A DNA stretch of 64,000 nucleotides from Kitasatospora terrestris (GTDB lineage Bacteria > Actinomycetota > Actinomycetes > Streptomycetales > Streptomycetaceae), in contig NZ_BAABIS010000001.1 of NCBI RefSeq assembly GCF_039542905.1, positions 6,200,001-6,264,000 on the forward strand, given 5' to 3'. The number at the start of each line of letters is the position of its first letter. Within the stretch, counting starts at the first letter, position 1. Below are positions 24,884-33,330 of the stretch, piece after piece. The position numbers and the translations under genes are program-made. Below the pieces are notes generated by a model. That model was not told the DNA's origin and made no database searches. It saw nothing but the letters and a program-made list of their open reading frames with translations.

Positions 24884-26092
24884 TCAGAGGTTGCCGCGCT
24901 TTTCCTGCTCGCGCTCGATCGCCTCGAAGAGCGCCTTGAAGTTGCCCTTGCCGAAGCCCAGGGAACCGTGCCGCTCGATGAACTCGTAGAACACGGTCGG
25001 CCGGTCGCCGATCGGCTTGGTGAAGATCTGCAGCAGGTAGCCGTCCTCGTCGCGGTCGACCAGGATGCCGCGGCTCTTCAGCTCCTCGATCGGCACGCGG
25101 ACCTTGCCGATCCGCTCGCGCAGCGCCGGGTCGTCGTAGTAGGAGTCCGGGGTGTTCAGGAACTCCACGCCGCGCGAGCGCAGCACGTCGACGGTGGTGA
25201 GGATGTCGTTGGTGGCGAGCGCCATGTGCTGGCAGCCGGCGCCGGTGTAGAACTCGAGGTACTCGTCGATCTGCGACTTCTTCTTGGCGACCGCCGGCTC
25301 GTTCAGCGGGAACTTCACCCGGTGGTTGCCGCTGGCGACGACCTTGGACATCAGCGCCGAGTACTCGGTGGCGATGTCGTCGCCGACGAACTCGGCCATG
25401 TTCACGAAGCCCATGACGCGGTTGTAGAACGAGACCCACTCGTCCATCCGGCCGAGCTCCACGTTGCCGACCGCGTGGTCCAGCGCCTGGAACAGCCGCT
25501 TCGGCGCGCCCTCGGGGCGGACCACGGTGGAGGTCCGCGCGACGTAGCCCGGCAGGTACGGGCCGTGGTAGCGGGAGCGGTCGATCAGGGTGTGCCGGGT
25601 CTCGCCGTAGGTCGCGATCGCCGCGCGGCGGACCGTGCCGTTCTCGTCGGAGACGTCGTTCGGCTCCTCCAGGATCGTGGCGCCCTGGGCGCGGGCGTGC
25701 GCGATGCACTTGTCCACGTCCGGCACCTCGAGCGCCAGGTCGACCACGCCGTCGCCGTGCCGGCGGTGGTGGTCCAGCAGCGGGCTGTCCGGCAGCACGC
25801 CGCCCTTGATCACGAAGCGGCAGGAGCCCGACCGCAGGACGAACGCCTTGCGGTCGCGGCGGCCGGTCTCCGGACCGGAGTAGGCGACCAGCTCCATGCC
25901 GAACACGGCCTGGTAGAACTGCGCCGTCTGGGTGGCGTTGCCGACCACGAAGACCACCGCGTCCTGGGCGGTCACCGGGAACGGGTCGTTCCCGGCGTCG
26001 TGCTCGACCAGGCCCACCAGGGTGCGCAGCTGCTCGGCCGTGAGACCGGCCTCCAGCTCCTCGGGCGTCAGTTCAACGGCGTTGGCGGTCAT
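24884..26092 (-). CDS. hppD: 4-Hydroxyphenylpyruvate dioxygenase
   Basis: A 402-aa HPPD that converts 4-hydroxyphenylpyruvate to homogentisate. Two glyoxalase-like domains are present. The three iron ligands appear in LDHAVGNVE, GCQHMALATND and FYEFIERHG. The C-terminal GFGKGNFKALFEAIEREQ is diagnostic. The start at 26092 (MTANAVEL) follows GGAGG on its strand. It leads the operon hppD-hmgA-unknown-fahA, which would take tyrosine to fumarate and acetoacetate. HPPD product also feeds pigment in some streptomycetes. Confidence 0.96.
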   Translation of the reverse strand: MTANAVELTPEELEAGLTAEQLRTLVGLVEHDAGNDPFPVTAQDAVVFVVGNATQTAQFYQAVFGMELVAYSGPETGRRDRKAFVLRSGSCRFVIKGGVLPDSPLLDHHRRHGDGVVDLALEVPDVDKCIAHARAQGATILEEPNDVSDENGTVRRAAIATYGETRHTLIDRSRYHGPYLPGYVARTSTVVRPEGAPKRLFQALDHAVGNVELGRMDEWVSFYNRVMGFVNMAEFVGDDIATEYSALMSKVVASGNHRVKFPLNEPAVAKKKSQIDEYLEFYTGAGCQHMALATNDILTTVDVLRSRGVEFLNTPDSYYDDPALRERIGKVRVPIEELKSRGILVDRDEDGYLLQIFTKPIGDRPTVFYEFIERHGSLGFGKGNFKALFEAIEREQEKRGNL

Positions 26093-26225
26093 CGGTGCTT
26101 CCTCCACGTCGAGGTCGGTTGCGCTGAGCTTGGCCCCTGCCGGATGGATGGGCAACAGGTCGGATTTGAGCTGATCAATGTGTGCAAGATGAGCAGGTGA
26201 GGGGGGCCCTCAATGGACAGATTGT
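26093..26225 (-). promoter_or_regulatory. hppD operon promoter region
   Basis: 133 nt upstream of hppD on the minus strand, less GC-rich than the coding DNA. A TTGCAC hexamer (complement of about 26190-26195) is the best -35 candidate, and a TGATCA palindrome (26171-26176) lies downstream of it. I cannot assign a -10 with certainty. Confidence 0.3.
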
Positions 26226-27512
26226 TCAGTTGTCGGCCGGTAGGTGCGTGGTGAACCAGGAGACCGCCAGGTCCGCCACCGCCTCCAGCGCGCCCGGCTC
26301 CTCGAACAGGTGCCCGGCGCCCGGCACCACCTGCAGCGAACTCTCGCAGCGCAGCTCCGAGCGCGCCCGCCGGTTCAGGTCCAGCACGTCCGGGTCGGCG
26401 CCGCCGACGATCAGCAGGGTCGGCGTGCGCACCTCGGCCAGGCGCGGGCCGGTCAGGTCGGGGCGCCCGCCCCGCGAGACGACCGCCACCGGATCGAGGT
26501 CCGGCTCGGCGGCGGCCCACAGCGCGGCCGCCGCGCCGGTGGACGCCCCGAAGAAGCCGACCGGCAGGCTGCCGACCGCGGCCGGCAGCCGGCGGGCCGC
26601 CCCCGCCAGCCGGGAGCCCAGCAGCGCGGTGTCGAAGACCTTCCGACGGTCCGGCTCCTCCTCGGCGGTCAGCAGGTCGAACAGCAGGGTCGCCAGGCCG
26701 GCGCGGTTCAGCTCGGCCGCCACCCGGCGGTTGCGCGGGCTGTGGCGGCTGCTGCCGCTGCCGTGCGCGAACAGCACCAGGCCGGCGGCGGACGCGGGGA
26801 CCGCGAGATCGCCCGGCAGGGTGACGTCCGGGAGGGCCAGCTCGACCTCGACCGGATCCGGCTCGGGGTCCGGCGCCGGATCCGTCGGCGCCGCCTCCAG
26901 CAGCTCGACCACCTCCGCGTCCGAGGTCTGCGAGAAGTCGGCGTAGAACTCGCCGATCGCCCAGAAGCGGCCCGGCGTGTGCGGGCACACGAACGCGTCC
27001 ACCTCGGTGCCCAGGCGCTGCGCCCAGTCCTGCGGCGCCACCGGGACGGCCAGTACCACCCGCGCCGCGCCCCGGGCCCGGACGATCCGGCAGGCCGCGA
27101 GCGCCGTCGACCCCGTCGCCACGCCGTCGTCGACCACCACCACCGTGCGGCCGCGCAGGTCCACCGGCGCGCGGCCGCGGCGGTAGCGGGTGGCCCGGCG
27201 GTGCAGCTCGGCGCGCTCGCGCCGCTCCACCTCGGCGAACTGCTCCGGGGTGACGGCCGCGCCGCGGACGATCGGGTCGTTGACCACCCGGGCGCCGTCC
27301 TCGCCGATCGCCCCCATGCCCAGCTCCGGCTGGAACGGCACCCCCAGCTTGCGGATCACGCAGATGTCGAGCGGGGCGTGCAGCGCCCGCGCCACCTCCG
27401 CCGCCACCGGCACCCCGCCCCGCGGCAGGCCCACCACCACCGGGTCCTCCGGGTGCGAGCGCACCACCTCCGCCGCCAGCCTGCGGCCCGCGTCACGCCG
27501 ATCGGTGTACAT
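26226..27512 (-). CDS. Phosphoribosyltransferase-alpha/beta hydrolase fusion
   Basis: A 428-aa fusion. The N-terminal half is a phosphoribosyltransferase with the PRPP loop VVVVDDGVATGST (about 122-134) and an early GLPRGGVPVAAEVA block. The C-terminal half (about 235-425) is a dienelactone-hydrolase-like domain with nucleophile motif GASTG and an ending GAGHLFEEPGALE containing a catalytic-type His. Such fusions are widespread in actinobacteria and proteobacteria, with no proven substrate. The start at 27512 (MYTDRRD) lies at the edge of a gene-free region. Confidence 0.88.
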   Translation of the reverse strand: MYTDRRDAGRRLAAEVVRSHPEDPVVVGLPRGGVPVAAEVARALHAPLDICVIRKLGVPFQPELGMGAIGEDGARVVNDPIVRGAAVTPEQFAEVERRERAELHRRATRYRRGRAPVDLRGRTVVVVDDGVATGSTALAACRIVRARGAARVVLAVPVAPQDWAQRLGTEVDAFVCPHTPGRFWAIGEFYADFSQTSDAEVVELLEAAPTDPAPDPEPDPVEVELALPDVTLPGDLAVPASAAGLVLFAHGSGSSRHSPRNRRVAAELNRAGLATLLFDLLTAEEEPDRRKVFDTALLGSRLAGAARRLPAAVGSLPVGFFGASTGAAAALWAAAEPDLDPVAVVSRGGRPDLTGPRLAEVRTPTLLIVGGADPDVLDLNRRARSELRCESSLQVVPGAGHLFEEPGALEAVADLAVSWFTTHLPADN

Positions 27513-27954
27513 GGCAGCTGCCTCCGCCTTCCACGGTACGCGCGCAGGCGCAGGCCGGTCAGGGGCTCGCCGTCCCTCGAAACCGGGCCTGGTTCCGGGC
27601 CCGCGGCACCGGGCACCGGATCTGCGTGCCGCCCGCCCGCGAACGGGTCAAGACGGTGGACCCGGTCCACCGGGCCGTCGAAGCGATGGACCGGTTCGGG
27701 ACCGCCCGGCGCGGCGGGCAGGCGGCGGCGTGCTGGTGGACGCCGGGGCCGGCGTCGACTTCGGTGCGGGCGGGAACCGGCTCGGCGCCCACCACCGGCC
27801 CTCGCCACCCCGCTCGACCCGGCCCGGCCGGTACGGAGTGCGGACTCCGTACCGGCCGGGCCTCTTGACGCGGGCTTTGCCGACACCCAATCATCATGGT
27901 CGCGTCAATCCATGTTCCGTTCCCGTTCTGCCCCACCAGAATCCGGAGCTCCCG
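27513..27954. other. Gene-free region with strong inverted repeats
   Basis: About 440 nt between two divergent genes. I see no credible coding frame. It holds a 7-3-7 inverted repeat, GGTGGACCCGGTCCACC (about 27655-27671), and a very strong hairpin at 27821-27862. Promoters for both flanking genes must lie here; a CTTGACG at 27863-27870 is a possible -35 for the aminopeptidase. Confidence 0.5.
27821..27862. terminator. Perfect 19-bp hairpin upstream of the aminopeptidase
   Basis: A perfect 19-bp stem (27821-27839 with 27844-27862) and a 4-nt loop, GCGG. The strength suits a terminator, yet it lies between divergent starts. It may be a 5'-UTR attenuator of the aminopeptidase, the end of an unannotated transcript, or a large operator. 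Confidence 0.5.
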
Positions 27955-29304
27955 TTGCCCGAGCCTGCCCTGCGGCGATCCCGCGTGCGCCGCTCCCTGC
28001 CCGTGGCCGCCGCGATCGCCGCCGCCGCGCTTGTCCTGCCCGCCTCCACCGCCACCGCGTCGGTCCACGCCGCCGCGGTGCCCGCCGCGGCGCCCGGCCT
28101 GGTCGCCGCGCCGGACATCCCGGTGGCCAACGTCAAGGCCCACCTGGCCCAGCTGCAGTCGATCGCCACCGCCAACGGCGGCAACCGGGCGCACGGAAAG
28201 CCCGGTTACAAGGCGTCCGTCGACTACGTGAAGGCCAAGCTGGACGCGGCCGGCTTCACCACCGTGCTGCAGTCCTACACCTACAACGGCGCCACCGGCT
28301 GGAACGTCATCGCCGACTGGCCCGGCGGCGACACCGCGCACACCGTGATGGTCGGCGCCCACCTGGACTCGGTCAGCGCCGGGCCCGGCATCAACGACGA
28401 CGGCTCCGGCTCGTCCGGCATCCTGGAGGCCGCGCTGGCCGTCTCCCGGGCCGGCTTCCAGCCCGCCAAGCACCTGCGCTTCGGCTGGTGGGGCACCGAG
28501 GAGGCCGGCATGGTCGGCTCCTCGAAGTACGTCAACAGCCTTGCGGCCGGCGACCGTTCGAAGATCGAGGCGTACCTCAACTTCGACATGATCGGCTCGC
28601 CCAACCCCGGCTACTTCGTCTACGACGACGACACCAAGCTGGACCAGCTGTTCAAGACCTACTTCTCCGGCCTGGGCGTCGCCACCGAGCCGGAGACCGA
28701 GGGCGACGGCCGCTCCGACCACGCCCCGTTCAAGAACGCGGGCATCCCGGTCGGCGGCCTGTTCAGCGGCGCCGACTACATCAAGACCAGTGCCCAGGCG
28801 AGCAAGTGGGGCGGGACGTCCGGTCAGGCCTTCGACCGCTGCTACCACCAGTCCTGCGACACCAGCTCCAACATCAACGACACCGTGCTCGACCGGATGA
28901 GCGACGCCATCGGGTACGCGCTGTGGACGCTGGGCTCCGAGTCCGCGCCGCCGCCCGGCACGGTGTACGAGAACACCACCGACGTGGCGGTCCCGGACGC
29001 GGGCGCCGCCGTGGAGTCGCCGGTCACGGTCAGCGGCCGCACCGGCAACGCCCCGTCGACCCTCCAGGTGGGTGTGGACATCAAGCACACCTGGCGTGGG
29101 GATCTGGTGATCGACCTGGTCGCCCCGGACGGCAGCACGTACCGTCTGAAGGGTTCCAGCTCCAACGACTCGGCCGACAATGTGATCGCGACGTACACCG
29201 TGAACGCCTCCTCGGAGGTCGCCAACGGCACCTGGAAGCTCCGGGTGCAGGACGTCGCGGCGCAGGACACCGGCTACATCGACAGCTGGAAGCTGACGTT
29301 CTGA
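27955..29304 (+). CDS. Secreted M28 aminopeptidase with P/Homo B domain
   Basis: A 449-aa exported zinc aminopeptidase like the Streptomyces griseus enzyme. A twin-arginine-free signal peptide (RRSLPVAAAIAAAALVLPAS) is followed by an M28 catalytic domain with zinc ligands in GAHLDSV, NDDGSGSSG, GTEEAG, FDMIGS and SDHAPF. A C-terminal P-domain (VPDAGAAVESPVTV to DSWKLTF) follows. The TTG at 27955 is chosen because GGAG (27945-27948) lies 6 nt upstream. A GTG about 30 nt later would also leave a full signal peptide but has no ribosome site. Confidence 0.9.
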   Translation: MPEPALRRSRVRRSLPVAAAIAAAALVLPASTATASVHAAAVPAAAPGLVAAPDIPVANVKAHLAQLQSIATANGGNRAHGKPGYKASVDYVKAKLDAAGFTTVLQSYTYNGATGWNVIADWPGGDTAHTVMVGAHLDSVSAGPGINDDGSGSSGILEAALAVSRAGFQPAKHLRFGWWGTEEAGMVGSSKYVNSLAAGDRSKIEAYLNFDMIGSPNPGYFVYDDDTKLDQLFKTYFSGLGVATEPETEGDGRSDHAPFKNAGIPVGGLFSGADYIKTSAQASKWGGTSGQAFDRCYHQSCDTSSNINDTVLDRMSDAIGYALWTLGSESAPPPGTVYENTTDVAVPDAGAAVESPVTVSGRTGNAPSTLQVGVDIKHTWRGDLVIDLVAPDGSTYRLKGSSSNDSADNVIATYTVNASSEVANGTWKLRVQDVAAQDTGYIDSWKLTF

Positions 29305-29315
29305 CAGGTGTCCAC

Positions 29316-29342
29316 GGGGGGCCCGGTGATCCCGGGCCCCCT
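29316..29342. terminator. Bidirectional terminator
   Basis: A 10-bp GC stem (29317-29326 with 29332-29341) and a 5-nt loop sit between the convergent aminopeptidase and acyl-CoA dehydrogenase genes, 12 nt after the aminopeptidase stop. Confidence 0.75.
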
Positions 29343-29359
29343 CTGGGCTTTCCGGGCCC

Positions 29360-31060
29360 TTACGGCTGCATCTCGTACGCGCCGGAGAGCGCCTCGACCT
29401 GCGCCCAGACCCGCTCGGCCCGGCCCGCGTCGGCCACCGGCCGGCGGACGTGGGCCAGCGCCCAGGCGGCCTGCTCCTCGGTGGTGGAGGACTTGCCGTG
29501 CAGCTCGGTGGCGTGCGCGGAGAAGTCCCGGACCAGCGCGTCGAAGACCTGGTCCAGCAGGTCGGCGTCGAGACCGGTCAACTCGGCCTGCTCCAGCACC
29601 AGCTGGCCGTAGACGATCAGCGCGAACAGCTGGCCGATCTCCAGCAGGAAGTCCAGGTCGGCCTGCTGCTCCTTGCTCGGCGCGTGGGCCAGCAGCAGCG
29701 CGCAGAAGCCGTCCGCCTGCTCGCGGAAGCGGGCCACGTTGGCGACGTGGGCGTGCGCGTCGTACGCGGTGCGCCAGTCGTGGAAGCGGATCGCGCCCAG
29801 GCCCCGGGCCGGGCCCTGGCGGAACAGGAACGCGTCGTCCGCGGCGTCCAGCCGGCTCGGCACCGGCGCGTAGTCGGCGGGCGCGAACAGGTAGTTGCCC
29901 ATGAACTTGAGGATCAGCGCCAGGTTGACGTGGACCGTGCCCTCCAGCTTCGGCAGGCCCCGGATGTCCTTGGCGGCCTTGTCGAAGTAGGTGTCCGCCT
30001 CGAAGCCCTTGGCCGCGATGACGTCCCACATCAGGTCGATGACCTTCTCGCCCTCGGTGGTGACCTTCATCTTGGTCATCGGGTTGAAGAGCAGGTAGCG
30101 GCGGTCCTCGGGCGAGGCGGTGCGGAAGTAGTCCACCGCGCGGTCGCTGAACAGCTTCATCGCCACCAGGCGGGCGTACGCGTCGGTCAACTCCCGCCGC
30201 ACGTGCGGGAAGTCGGTGACCTTCCGGCCGTACAGCACCCGGTTGTGGGCGTGCGTGACCGCCTCGTACATGGCGTGCTCGCAGATGCCGACGGAGGCGG
30301 TGCACAGGTTGAACTTGCCGACGTTGACGGTGTTCAGCGCGGCGTCGAAGGCGGCCTGGCCGGTGTGCAGCACGTCCTCGGCGCGCACCGGGTACTCCTC
30401 CAGGCGGAACTCGCTGACGTACATCTGCGCGTTCACCACGTTCTTGACCAGGTGGTACGCCTCGTGCCGGCTGTCGGCGGCGAAGAAGACGTAGCCCTCC
30501 GGGCCCTCCACGTCGGAGCGGCGGCCGAAGACCGAGACCAGGCCGGCGACGTTGCCGTTGCCGATGTAGTACTTCGAGCCGGTCGCTGTGAAGCCGCCCT
30601 CGCCGTCCGGGGTGAGGATCATGTCGGTGGAGTAGATGTCCGCGCCGTGGGTGCGCTCGGACAGGCCGAAGGCCATCACGTGGCCCTCGGTGAGCAGCTT
30701 CGCGGCGCGTGCCCGGACGGCCTCGTTCTCGCTCTGCCAGACCGGTCCGAGGCCCAGCACGGTGACCTGCCAGGTGTACCAGTACCCGAGGCCGTAGAAG
30801 CCGAGGATCTCGTTCAGCTCGGCGTTGCGGGCGGTGTCCCAGCGCTTGTCCGGGTCGGCGCCGGACGGGGTCAGGAACTCGGCGAACAGCCCCTCCTTCG
30901 CGGCGAACTCGAGGAAGTCGCCGTACCAGGCGCGGTCGATGTAGGAGTCGATCAGCGCCTTCTTGCCCCGGGTCTCGAACCAGTCCACGGTGGCGCGCAG
31001 CAGGCGCCGGGTGGGCTCGTCGAACTGGACGGGGTCGTAGCCGCGCGGGTTGAAAAGCAT
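29360..31060 (-). CDS. Acyl-CoA dehydrogenase
   Basis: A 566-aa member of the larger acyl-CoA dehydrogenase/oxidase-like group. The N-terminal helical domain is followed by the FAD-contact block MAFGLSERTHGADIYSTDM and a beta domain (GSKYYIGNGNVAGLVSVFG). The C-terminal helical region extends past the usual 380-aa form. The ATG at 31060 lies 2 nt after the PadR gene stop, so the two are co-transcribed and the PadR protein probably controls it. The substrate is unknown. Confidence 0.85.
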   Translation of the reverse strand: MLFNPRGYDPVQFDEPTRRLLRATVDWFETRGKKALIDSYIDRAWYGDFLEFAAKEGLFAEFLTPSGADPDKRWDTARNAELNEILGFYGLGYWYTWQVTVLGLGPVWQSENEAVRARAAKLLTEGHVMAFGLSERTHGADIYSTDMILTPDGEGGFTATGSKYYIGNGNVAGLVSVFGRRSDVEGPEGYVFFAADSRHEAYHLVKNVVNAQMYVSEFRLEEYPVRAEDVLHTGQAAFDAALNTVNVGKFNLCTASVGICEHAMYEAVTHAHNRVLYGRKVTDFPHVRRELTDAYARLVAMKLFSDRAVDYFRTASPEDRRYLLFNPMTKMKVTTEGEKVIDLMWDVIAAKGFEADTYFDKAAKDIRGLPKLEGTVHVNLALILKFMGNYLFAPADYAPVPSRLDAADDAFLFRQGPARGLGAIRFHDWRTAYDAHAHVANVARFREQADGFCALLLAHAPSKEQQADLDFLLEIGQLFALIVYGQLVLEQAELTGLDADLLDQVFDALVRDFSAHATELHGKSSTTEEQAAWALAHVRRPVADAGRAERVWAQVEALSGAYEMQP

Positions 31061-31062
31061 GC

Positions 31063-31626
31063 TCAGTCCTGGGGGTTCGAGGGTGTACGGGCGAGGCGGT
31101 GCAGGGTGGCGAGCACGTCGTCCAGCCAGGCGAGGGTCATCCGCTCGTACTCGATGCCGCCGCGCAGCACCACGTGCTGCAGCTGCTCCTGGGCGTCGAG
31201 GACGTCGGGATCCGGGAAGTCGCGGTCCGCGCCGGTGAGGTAGCGCTCCAGCAGCGCGGCGTGGCCGGCCCGGTGCCGCTCCACCTCGGGGATCAGCTCC
31301 GCCGGGTCGGAGAACGCGGCGGCGCGGATCTTCACGGCCAGCTCGTGCCGCACGGTCTCCGGCTCCACCGGCTCGCGCAGCCACGCGGCGACCGCCTGCC
31401 GCCCGGGCCCGGTCGCCGAGTACACCTTCTTGTCCGGCCGACCGTCCTGCGCGACGTGCTCGACGACGACCCAGCCGTCCGTCTCCATCCGCCGCAGCAC
31501 CCGGTAGATCTGCTGGTGGGTCGCGGTCCAGAACCGGCCGATCGACCGGTCGAACCGGCTGGCCAGCTCGTAGCCGGAGCCGGGTCGCTCCAGCAGCGAG
31601 ACGAGGATCGCGTGCTCCAGTGCCAT
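31063..31626 (-). CDS. PadR-family transcription regulator
   Basis: A 187-aa regulator. A PadR winged helix spans residues 1-85 (MALEHAILVSLLERPGSGYELA, then HQQIYRVLRRMETDGWV), with a C-terminal helical dimerisation domain. The start at 31626 is chosen because AGGA (complement of 31636-31639) lies 9 nt upstream; the ATG 9 nt earlier would touch it. A 20-bp perfect palindrome lies 13 nt upstream, indicating autoregulation. The acyl-CoA dehydrogenase gene follows directly. Confidence 0.9.
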   Translation of the reverse strand: MALEHAILVSLLERPGSGYELASRFDRSIGRFWTATHQQIYRVLRRMETDGWVVVEHVAQDGRPDKKVYSATGPGRQAVAAWLREPVEPETVRHELAVKIRAAAFSDPAELIPEVERHRAGHAALLERYLTGADRDFPDPDVLDAQEQLQHVVLRGGIEYERMTLAWLDDVLATLHRLARTPSNPQD

Positions 31627-31639
31627 GACCGGCATCCTG

Positions 31640-31659
31640 CTATGCAACGAGTTGCATAG
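31640..31659. promoter_or_regulatory. PadR-type operator
   Basis: A perfect 9-2-9 palindrome, CTATGCAAC-GA-GTTGCATAG. The ATGCAAC/GTTGCAT half-sites are typical of PadR boxes. It lies between the divergent padR-type gene and the AlkZ-like gene and can control both. Confidence 0.85.
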
Positions 31660-31699
31660 GCAATGCGGGCGCGCGGTGGTGAGACACAGCTCACGGACA

Positions 31700-32644
31700 A
31701 TGGACGGTGTGATCGAGGACGGGGCGCTGCGGCGCTGGCGGATGCACACCCACTTCGCCGAGGGGCCGGACGGCGTCGCCGCGGTGGCCCGCCGGGCCGC
31801 CGGCCTCCAGGCGCAGGACGCCTCGGCGGTGCGGCGCCAGCTCGCGGCACGCGGGGTGACCGGACCGGAGCGGGTGCGGTCGGCGTACGCGGACGGCGAG
31901 GTGGTGAGCAGCTGGCTGATGCGCGGCACGCTGCACCTGGTCCCGGCCGCGGACGTGCGCTGGCTGACCGGGGTGTTCGGGCCGCGGGTGGTCGCGGGCG
32001 GGGCCCGGCGGCGGCGCGAGCTCGGGCTGGACGAGCCGCTGCTGGAGCGGGCGCTGGCGGTGCTTCCGGAGTTGCTGGAGACGCCTGCGACCCGGGCCGG
32101 GCTGGTCGCCGGGCTGCGGGAGCGCGGGGTGGCGGTGGATCCGGACGGGCAGGCGCCGCACCACCTGATGGCGTACGCGGCGGCGCGCGGCGTGCTCTGC
32201 CGGGGGTCGGAGGAGCCGACCTACCGGCCGCTGCCGGAGGGGCGCTCGCCGGAGCCCGGGGGCGCGCTCGCCGAGCTGGCCCGGTGGCACGCGGGGGCGT
32301 TCGGCCCGGTCGGCCCGGAGGACTTCGCGACCTGGTCGGGCCTCGGGCTGACGGCGGCCCGCCGGGCGTTCGCCGCGGCCGGGCTGGTGGAGGTCGCGCC
32401 GGGGCTGTCGGTGCTCCCCGGCGCCGGGCCGCCGCCGGAGGGCCCGCCGCTGGAGCGGCTGCTCGGCCCGTACGACTGCTTCCTGCTGGGCTACCGGGAC
32501 CGGCGGCTGATGCTGGACGAGGCGCACGCGAGGCGGATCAACGCGGGCGGCGGGGTGATCCGCCCGGCGGTGGTCCGGGACGGGCTGGTCGTCGGCACCT
32601 GGCGGCCGGGGGGCGGGCCGGACACGGTCGAGCGGTGGGCGTGA
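31700..32644 (+). CDS. HTH_42 / AlkZ-like winged-helix protein, possible DNA glycosylase
   Basis: A 314-aa protein of the winged-helix HTH_42 superfamily, which includes the DNA glycosylase AlkZ that unhooks crosslinks. It carries GLQAQD with Q37 and Q39, the same spacing and numbers as the QxQ catalytic pair of AlkZ as I recall it. Other blocks are SSWLMRGTLHLVPAADVRWL and LLGPYDCFLLGYRDR. The ATG at 31700 is used; earlier in-frame starts would overlap the PadR operator. It is divergent from padR, so operator-linked. Glycosylase activity is inferred. Confidence 0.75.
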   Translation: MDGVIEDGALRRWRMHTHFAEGPDGVAAVARRAAGLQAQDASAVRRQLAARGVTGPERVRSAYADGEVVSSWLMRGTLHLVPAADVRWLTGVFGPRVVAGGARRRRELGLDEPLLERALAVLPELLETPATRAGLVAGLRERGVAVDPDGQAPHHLMAYAAARGVLCRGSEEPTYRPLPEGRSPEPGGALAELARWHAGAFGPVGPEDFATWSGLGLTAARRAFAAAGLVEVAPGLSVLPGAGPPPEGPPLERLLGPYDCFLLGYRDRRLMLDEAHARRINAGGGVIRPAVVRDGLVVGTWRPGGGPDTVERWA

Positions 32645-32696
32645 GCGGCGGCGCGGGGGGAGTAAGAAATTAATAAAGGACAAACCGGTCGGTAGC

Positions 32697-32721
32697 GTTA
32701 TTTACCCGGCATAGCGGGTAG
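32697..32721 (+). promoter_or_regulatory. SigB-like promoter of the SPW gene
   Basis: GTTA (32697-32700), 15 nt, then GGGTAG (32716-32721) fits the Streptomyces stress-sigma (SigB group) pattern GTTT-N14/16-GGGTAY. A 6-6-6 palindrome TACCCG...CGGGTA (32703-32720) overlaps it. The region from 32661 is AT-rich by local standards. Confidence 0.55.
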
Positions 32722-32764
32722 TGACCATGCGCCTGCCATGAACCTAGTGGAGGAGGTGGTCCCG

Positions 32765-33232
32765 GTGTCGACCCAGCTTCCGACTGGGATGGAACACCAT
32801 CCGGACATTCTGGCCCTGCGAGAGCAGGCCGAGCGGGCGACGTCGAGCAGTCGCGGGCAGGGCGTCGAGGCGCTCGGAATCGCCTGCGGGCTGTTCCTGG
32901 CGATCTCACCCTGGGTGATCGGCTACGCCGGTCTGCTGGGTTTCCTCGCCAGCGGCGTGGTCATCAGCAACCTGGTCCTCGGCCTCGGCTACGCCTGGCT
33001 GATGGCGGGGTACGGCGCCTTCGAGCGCACCCACGCCCGGGCGTACGCCTCGCTGGGGATCGGCATCTGGACGATGGTCGCGCCCTGGCTCACCACCGGT
33101 GACGAGGCCATTCGCCGGGTGATCTGGACCAACCTGATCGTGGGCGGTCTGATGACCTGCCTGGCCCTGGCCGCGATCGGACTGGCCATGGGCGGCTCCG
33201 GCACGATGATGCGGCGCCGCGGCGGCGGGTGA
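32765..33232 (+). CDS. SPW repeat membrane protein
   Basis: A 155-aa membrane protein with two SPW-type repeats (AISPWVIGYAG and TMVAPWLTTGD), each in a helix pair, giving four hydrophobic segments. The GTG at 32765 is chosen because GGAGGAGG (32749-32756) lies 8 nt upstream; the ATG at 32738 lies before that site. The family's function is unknown. A SigB-like promoter suggests stress induction. A bidirectional terminator follows. Confidence 0.82.
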   Translation: MSTQLPTGMEHHPDILALREQAERATSSSRGQGVEALGIACGLFLAISPWVIGYAGLLGFLASGVVISNLVLGLGYAWLMAGYGAFERTHARAYASLGIGIWTMVAPWLTTGDEAIRRVIWTNLIVGGLMTCLALAAIGLAMGGSGTMMRRRGGG

Positions 33233-33250
33233 CGGACGGGCCCGCGCGGA

Positions 33251-33294
33251 ACGCGGAGGCCGGCACCGGGAACTCCCGGTGCCGGCCTCCGCGT
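33251..33294. terminator. Bidirectional terminator
   Basis: A perfect 20-bp stem (33251-33270 with 33275-33294) and a 4-nt AACT loop sit between the convergent SPW and fumarase genes. Confidence 0.85.
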
Positions 33295-33330
33295 GTCCGG
33301 GCCCGGGTGTCCGGCCCCGCGCGTCCTCGC

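Noticed and set aside
27626..27890. Small frames in the gene-free region
   Set aside because: They lack ribosome sites, are Arg/Pro/Gly-rich, and overlap the strong hairpin on both strands.
26244..29612. A 1122-aa plus-strand frame
   Set aside because: It crosses several well-supported genes on both strands and is His/Arg/Gly-rich noise from GC bias.
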